64,000 bases of DNA from Isoperla grammatica (taxonomy: Eukaryota; Arthropoda; Insecta; Plecoptera; Perlodidae). The notes under the pieces were generated by a model. The model was not told the DNA's origin and ran no database searches. It was given only the letters and a program-made list of their open reading frames with translations. The stretch lies in contig OX246741.1 of NCBI GenBank assembly GCA_945910005.1, positions 13,282,890-13,346,889 of the forward strand, in the 5' to 3' direction. Every line of letters starts with the position of its first letter. Position 1 is the first letter of the stretch. This document shows, piece by piece, positions 58,440 through 64,000 of this stretch. The position numbers were made by a program, and so were the translations under genes.

Positions 58440-60210
58440 GCTTCAGGATATACAAGCGTTGTATTTAACAAAATAGTTTAAACACAAAATTAAACACTAC
58501 ACTAGACACTCAAAAACGTATTTTACACACAAAGGTACCTACACGAATTAGCGATGATGATTTGTTTTGGTATGAAAAAAAAAATGCCCAACTAAGAAAA
58601 TAAAATTGCATTGACTCACGAATGAAGTTCCGTGCGTTTAATTGGTTGTTACTTAGAAATAATAATGAGTGGCGAAGAAGTAGGATGTTAGTCGAGTTGC
58701 TTAGTCACTAATCCTTAATCCATTACACATATCTAACGTGTGTAACACGTATTGCGTCTCATTCAATCTTTAATCCTTAAACCTGAAGTCATTATGTATG
58801 AGAACGCACTTTTACAGCAATATTTCATTATTGAAATTTCATTTTAAATAGACGAGGTCTTTAACTGGAAATTGACTTGAATCTTTCTATAGTGTTCACC
58901 ATAGCCCATGTATACCAATCAAATGTATACCATAAAATAAAGTGAATGGTGTCATGAAACGCAATGCATGAATGAATCAACTTAATAAGCATTTTAAAGC
59001 AATAAAATGAGTTCACCAACACACAAAGCAGAGCAATGACGTAAAACAATGGAACTAACAAAACTAAGAAATTGTTGCTCATAATTTTAACCGTAAAATA
59101 CTCAAAGAATATAGAGACAAAACAAAAACGCACTGATACAACTTGAAGCTCCTCCTATACACATTTTTGGATGATTCTCGAAAACTATTGCTTTTTTTAA
59201 GTTGAATTTTATTTTGACATGTCGGCCCGATTGAGCGGTACGATAACGCGTATAGTTCGGAAATCCAGGTTGCTTAGGTCAGTGGCGAGAAATGGGGGAA
59301 GAAAGGGTAGAAATATTCCATTATCTTTGCTGTGACGTAAATAGAACCAAATAACGGTTGAATGTTGGATCAGATTCACTCGAACGGATTATCTTCTTTA
59401 CATCAGCTGTTTCGTTGTTTTCTTCATTGATTCAGAATAGTATTACTTCCAAAGTACCGACAGAATATTATTAACACATATTACCCCTCAGTATATCGTT
59501 CTTCTTCTTCCTTCTTCACATTCTTGAGCGCATGATGTAAAGCATTACAATTTACAAAGTGTTCGGGTAAAATCTGCTGTTATCGATTTATCGATATAAT
59601 CAACGTTGCAGACGTCCAGACAAGAAACTTGAGAGTTATCGCTTTAGACAAAATTAAAACCTGTTGAATTATTAAAGTGGTTCCGTGGAGCTGAAGAATG
59701 ACATGCGTATTTTAGAAAACTGTAAAAAGGAGGCAGGGGAACATACAGCCTTGAGAGTTAAAAATCTAGTGATTTTGTTAAATTGGTTTGAATATTGTTT
59801 TTTTTAAACAAATGTACACAATTAGCAATATTTGTTCATACATCATTGACAACTTCTCTTAATTTCAGACATGTTTATTGTTTAGTCCTTTGGTGAGAAC
59901 AGAAAACATTTTCTCCCTCAGGCCAAAAGCGTATGCGCAAAAATAATTCATCAATTAGCTGATAAATCAATAGTTTCATTAAATGTCTGGTATTTGTGAT
60001 TTATATTTTAATCAAAATTTTATTAGTATTAATATTGCAATAATGACGGAAAACTGTTGCATGAACTGATCAATATAAAACTAAATTAAAGCGCAAACGT
60101 GTACGTGTACCGTATTCATTTTCAAGTTTTTTTGCGAATAGCTGTGAAAAGGTCGTGCATTTACATAAATATACGCCATTTTAAATCATCTCCGACGTAC
60201 ATTTTGTTAT
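58440..60210. other. Unannotated AT-rich stretch
   Basis: No gene supported. A hydrophobic ORF on the minus strand near 58861-59133 is attributed to AT-rich composition. Confidence 0.4.
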
Positions 60211-60211
60211 C

Positions 60212-60440
60212 CTAGTCACGACCGCGGGGCAAACTGTCACGAGACGTGACTCTCTGCCAAACTGTAATGTTCACGTACGATTCCATTGCAAACGACAGCG
60301 CCATAAGGCGTATGACGTCATCATCAGGATAAATGAGCTGCGGTGTTCGTGCGCTTGTCGGGATGCCCGCTAGATTGTGTTGCGTGTTGCAGGTCGGCCA
60401 TCTTATGAAACCGTGTAAGTTCGCCATTTTGCGCGGGGTC
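60212..60440 (-). promoter_or_regulatory. CpG-rich promoter-like patch with possible start codons
   Basis: The minus strand has two YY1-like elements, CAAAATGGCGAAC and TAAGATGGCCGAC, that coincide with ATGs. A perfect CRE palindrome TGACGTCA lies at 60313-60320. GC content is far above the flanks. The first ATG opens a 71-codon frame (MANLHGFIRW...) with no domain. No splice donor was found, so transcription is a hypothesis. Confidence 0.3.
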
Positions 60441-60452
60441 TTGTTCTTGTAA

Positions 60453-60612
60453 GGGCTAGTTTCACCAAAGCGACTTTCTGTTAATCGGAGATCATAAATG
60501 ACGCCCGGTAGATGCCACTTTGCGTTTTGTATGTAATGTTTGTTGAAACCATGGTAATCGATCCGAAATTAGTAAATCGGCAGATTAAAAAGTTTGGTGA
60601 ATTTTGATCAAG
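60453..60612. mobile_element. Imperfect foldback MITE
   Basis: GGGCTAGTTTCACCAAAG at the left mirrors TTTGGTGAATTTTGATC at the right, with inner CTGTTAATCGG/CGGCAGATTAAAA. The interior GTTGAAACCATGGTAATCGA resembles sequence near 44520-44550. Confidence 0.6.
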
Positions 60613-60689
60613 TGGAACAAAGGATTGCATTCTTGCAGGGAGGATTGGATTTAAACGTTAAGAGTCAAATTATCTTTATAATAATATTT

Positions 60690-60885
60690 ACTCAGGTTCA
60701 ACGCCTCCCCAATTTTAGTTTTAAGTTGTAATTTTGTTTTATATGTAATGTTAATTTTAATAGTTCAATTTTGTTTTATAAAATTTATATTTTTTTTATG
60801 TTGATGAGTACGCTGGACCCCTGTGGTCATCCAAGTTCATTGGTCAGCCATTAGTTTTTGTCAATAAAGATTGAATTTCTCTCTA
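60690..60885 (+). mobile_element. Possible LINE 3' UTR fragment
   Basis: Ends in TTTTTGTCAATAAAGATTGAAT, an AATAAA signal followed by a short GATTGAATT tail typical of some invertebrate LINE ends. No ORF. Confidence 0.35.
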
Positions 60886-60889
60886 GAAT

Positions 60890-62090
60890 AGCCAGCCAAA
60901 TGAATACACCAGTTATATCCATCTCATAAAGATTTAGTTTTGAATTCAATAGAATTAAATTTTTGGAATACATTATATCTTCTGAAAACATTTGTATTCG
61001 GAAATACATGACAGTATTTCGAGACATGTTTTCAGAGGAGACAGCTTTCTTTTTATAAATTGATGGATGAACTTGAAGTTAGAGGCACCTATCAAAATCA
61101 TAACGCTGTACATAAAACTTAAGCTACAAATACTAAACTTTCCTTATTTTTAATTTTTCCAATACGCAGTTAAACTTGTTACGGAATGCTATTTGTTTGG
61201 AATAAAAAATAATACTTTTTTTTTATATAAAAGAGACTGACAGAACGTACATTTCCGGAACAAAAATAGAAACAACGTTTGAGGATACAAATAAATACGA
61301 ATGCAGATGTCCTTTAGAAAGAATAGACAATGCAATCCCAGTCAAATGAATTTATGGCGTCAAAATGATTTCCTCCGACAAAAAATATGCTTTTATTCAA
61401 TATTTGAAAAAAACGAACTGTCAATGTTTAATTTTGCGTGCGAAATTTATGTAAAACTAATTTTGTATGAAATTCCAAACAAAAGTGATGTGGCCATCAA
61501 AGGAATGGGGATTTTGGATTCATTTTTCATGTCTAGCAGAGTGAGCTGATGGGACGCTTTACCCACATATCGACTTTACTACGTTAAACAAAACACAGCC
61601 CGATTCTGAAAGGTTTTTACACAACACCGAAGTCACTTTACCTTATATCTGTGAATAGATCTACCCCAAACACTCCAATACTGACGAACATTCCGCTCTT
61701 CATGAACATTTTGTACATATTACATCTTCATCTATTATGATCCCTTGTAATTAATACCGTCCATGCCCATTTCTTTCTGTTAGAACAAAATATATTGTCT
61801 CACCACATTGCTTTCTAATCAACCGATTTTGTCAAAAGTTGCCATCTAGTTTCAGAGTCGACAACTCTACTATTATTGACTGATCCAACCATAAAGAGAT
61901 AGAGTGAAATTTATATACTTTTGATCCAGGATGTACTACTACTATACTCTCAAATCTTATCAAGCAAATTGCTGTCATCAATAGCTGTAATATTATCAGA
62001 GACAATCGCGCCACGCGGTCTGTTTCAACGGACCTCTCCGCGGATTTTCCAGTACCTGATTGTTGTTGCCAGTGGAATGTTCCCTGACAA
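60890..62090. other. Unannotated AT-rich stretch
   Basis: An 82-codon ATG-started plus ORF at 61301-61549 shows no recognisable domain and AT-driven composition. No gene called. Confidence 0.35.
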
Positions 62091-62097
62091 TGCCTGC

Positions 62098-62232
62098 CAA
62101 CAAACACGCTAATATTTCGCTAAAATACCGGAGGCAGACCACGAGTTGCAATGCAACTAGATTTAGGTTGGTATTTGTCATATACGTCACTTTACTGTTA
62201 CATGATCTAAAAGGACCTAACCTTGCAAGATA
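62098..62232 (-). repeat. Dispersed repeat C, copy 2
   Basis: Inverted partner of 9222-9345 with CCAACCTAAATCTAGTTGCA and CTTGCAAGGT at corresponding positions. Confidence 0.6.
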
Positions 62233-62239
62233 AGTCGGG

Positions 62240-63330
62240 GCACCCTTAACCCCTTTTTTAGAGGGTAACAATATCTTTCTCTCTGTCGTTTCTAAACAAT
62301 TTTCCCACAACTAATTTCTGACCTGCCTCAGGTGATTGATTGCCCGGCGTAGTAGCATCATCCCAGAAATCTAATCAAATTTTAACTTTACTAATATAAA
62401 AGGTACATAACAGAAATGGGTTAATTCAAAATTGATTTGACAGATATGAAACCAATAGACTTTCAATTATCTTTCAAACTAATTTTCTAACCCCTGTAAA
62501 TCCCCCCTTCCGCTCCAACCCTACCCCCCCCCCTCCCCCCCCTTCCCATTTCCTTCCTCAACGCTCTACGCGACCTTAAAGAGGAAAACGAAAACGTTTT
62601 CTTCGAGACGAAATCGACTAAATATTGATACAAATTATAAACTTTTACTTTCCCCGAGAGTCTGCTGAAAAGCGTGCTCGCTTTTCGCTCTCTTTCAATT
62701 TCACTTACCAAGAATAAGTTTGCGAAAAATACCGCCCTAGTTCCTTCCTTCCTTCCACACGTGAGTAGGACGACAAGTGGAAAATGAACACAATCGTTTT
62801 CAGTTGTGAACTGGTCATGTTTAAAATGTTAATAGAAACAGAAATAAATATAGCACATTTCTCACACTATTAGCAGTTCTTGTGCTTTGGTGTCTGAACG
62901 GTTTTTATCGGGCACCCAAAATACACTTTGTTTTAAATAAAACTCAATTATGCAACTCATTGAAAAAAAGTAATGGATCATTGGCAGAGAAATACTTGGG
63001 AAAATATGCGTTTTAAATTTTGAAATAAAAAATTCTTAACTAATATGTACATTAGGTGCATGAGTTTATCTAGCAGTATATCTGCTGTATATGATATATG
63101 TACATGATATATTGTATATGAGTTTATCTACTGAAAGGAATAATTTAACCAGATTTTTAAGAAAAACATTGAATTTATTGCACTGATAGTATCAATTTGA
63201 CTTTGAATTAGATGTTGGCATTGTAGTATAATAATTTCCTTCTATAAGATACATTGACAAGTTTGATGCAACAAATGTGTTCGTTAATTTCTACATAAAC
63301 GTACATATTTTTCAGAACATAATTAAAGCT
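62240..63330. other. Unannotated stretch
   Basis: C-rich pyrimidine tract at 62500-62560. A minus-strand donor-like GTAAGT at 62704-62709 follows a short GC-richer segment without a pyrimidine-rich acceptor. No gene called. Confidence 0.35.
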
Positions 63331-63385
63331 AGGATTTCGGGGGGGGGGCTCCAGACCCCCCCCCCCCAGGCTAAATAAGCCACTG
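63331..63385. mobile_element. hAT-like end fragment with G/C hairpin
   Basis: The minus strand begins CAGTGGCTTATTTAGCC and runs through G12 and C10 tracts separated by TCTGGAG, to GAAATCCTAGC. The tracts form a perfect hairpin. Confidence 0.4.
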
Positions 63386-63748
63386 CAGACAGTATAGAAC
63401 ACACAGTGCGGTCTTTTATTAATACTCAATAACATTCAATCCCACCATTCTTCACGGACACAGGTAATAATAATAATAACTTGTCCATGCCACATGATGC
63501 GGAGCTACGAAATGGCCGCGTTATGCCAAGTCTTCTATCCATGCTATATATCATGAGAAGTAAACAAGTAGTCGCTACGCCACGGGAATCTGCTTTACCG
63601 CGCGGAAGTAGTAGAGTGGGTCTCAGCGGGACCAGGGCCGCGCGCCCGGGCTCGTGCGCGCAGTGGGGTATACAAGAGGGGGGGGGGGGGCTCTACAATG
63701 ACTGTCTGCAAATATGTGCATAAACAGTGGGCAAGACTATGCTAGTCA

Positions 63749-64000
63749 ATTTTTTTTTTTTTTAAAGAGAAACACAATTTATTAAATTATAAAGAAGCAG
63801 GATTACATACATTCTTCACAAAATTTCCCAATTGGATAACTTTTAACATTTTAACATAAAATTAAGACAAAAGCATAAAGATTAGGCAATTCGAAAAGAC
63901 AATACATATATTATACAATGAGGAAAAAAGTTGGAAAAAAACCTCTTCGGAAAAAAAACTCTTCGCATGTAGTACATCGACCTACGCTGCAGAACCTCCG
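63749..64000 (-). mobile_element. Possible retroposon 3' end running off the window
   Basis: On the minus strand an AATAAA lies about 20 bp before an A15 tract (T15 on plus at about 63749-63764). The sequence upstream continues to the window edge without a recognised ORF. Confidence 0.35.

Noticed and set aside
58861..59133. Hydrophobic 90-codon minus ORF resembling a membrane protein
   Set aside because: It begins with a non-ATG codon, and Phe/Leu/Ile richness follows from AT-rich DNA.

Overview
The window is AT-rich animal genomic DNA, long-intron or intergenic in character. There are no operons or Shine-Dalgarno sites. Candidate coding pieces are isolated exons with GT/AG splice signals. 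Retroposon tails, tRNA-derived SINEs, miniature inverted-repeat elements (MITEs), microsatellites and minisatellites fill the rest. One 200-N scaffold gap lies at 42936-43135. A marine or other invertebrate fits the repeat types (CAGGGGCGGAT-type hAT ends, LINE tails rich in AAATC, SINEs), but the species cannot be named from the sequence. Most open frames longer than 60 codons are chance or repeat-derived.

Best protein-coding evidence: (1) an 87-bp in-phase exon on the minus strand at 54987-55073 with consensus acceptor and donor; (2) a 293-codon open frame at 41075-41956 (+) carrying Cys- and His-box motifs like C19 (USP) peptidases, with a splice-acceptor-like start and no upstream ATG; (3) the C-terminal end of a LINE reverse-transcriptase ORF at 3896-4231 (-); (4) a 53-codon minus-strand ORF at 8159-8320 ending at a MITE edge. 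Weaker exon candidates are at 14539-14671 and 17928-18033 (both -).

Layout: 0-9 kb holds a long (CT)n tract, SINEs, a MITE, LINE ends and a palindromic MITE. 9-28 kb is mainly unique AT-rich DNA with foldback elements, a (TAGCT)n tract, a CCACTA-type satellite interrupted by a MITE, and a hybrid foldback at 24.2 kb. 28-41 kb holds successive tandem arrays with units of 152, 16, 57, about 65 and 146-148 bp. The 65-bp array is split by an 880-bp hAT-like insertion with a perfect 8-bp target duplication. The 146-bp array carries a G/C hairpin in every unit and ends just upstream of the USP-like frame. 43-45 kb is a cluster of adjacent foldback elements. 45-64 kb is sparse, with scattered MITEs and SINEs, the single good exon, and a CpG-rich promoter-like patch near 60.3 kb.

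No rRNA, functional tRNA, CRISPR or prokaryotic feature was seen. All similarity statements come from reading motifs by eye. No database search was run.
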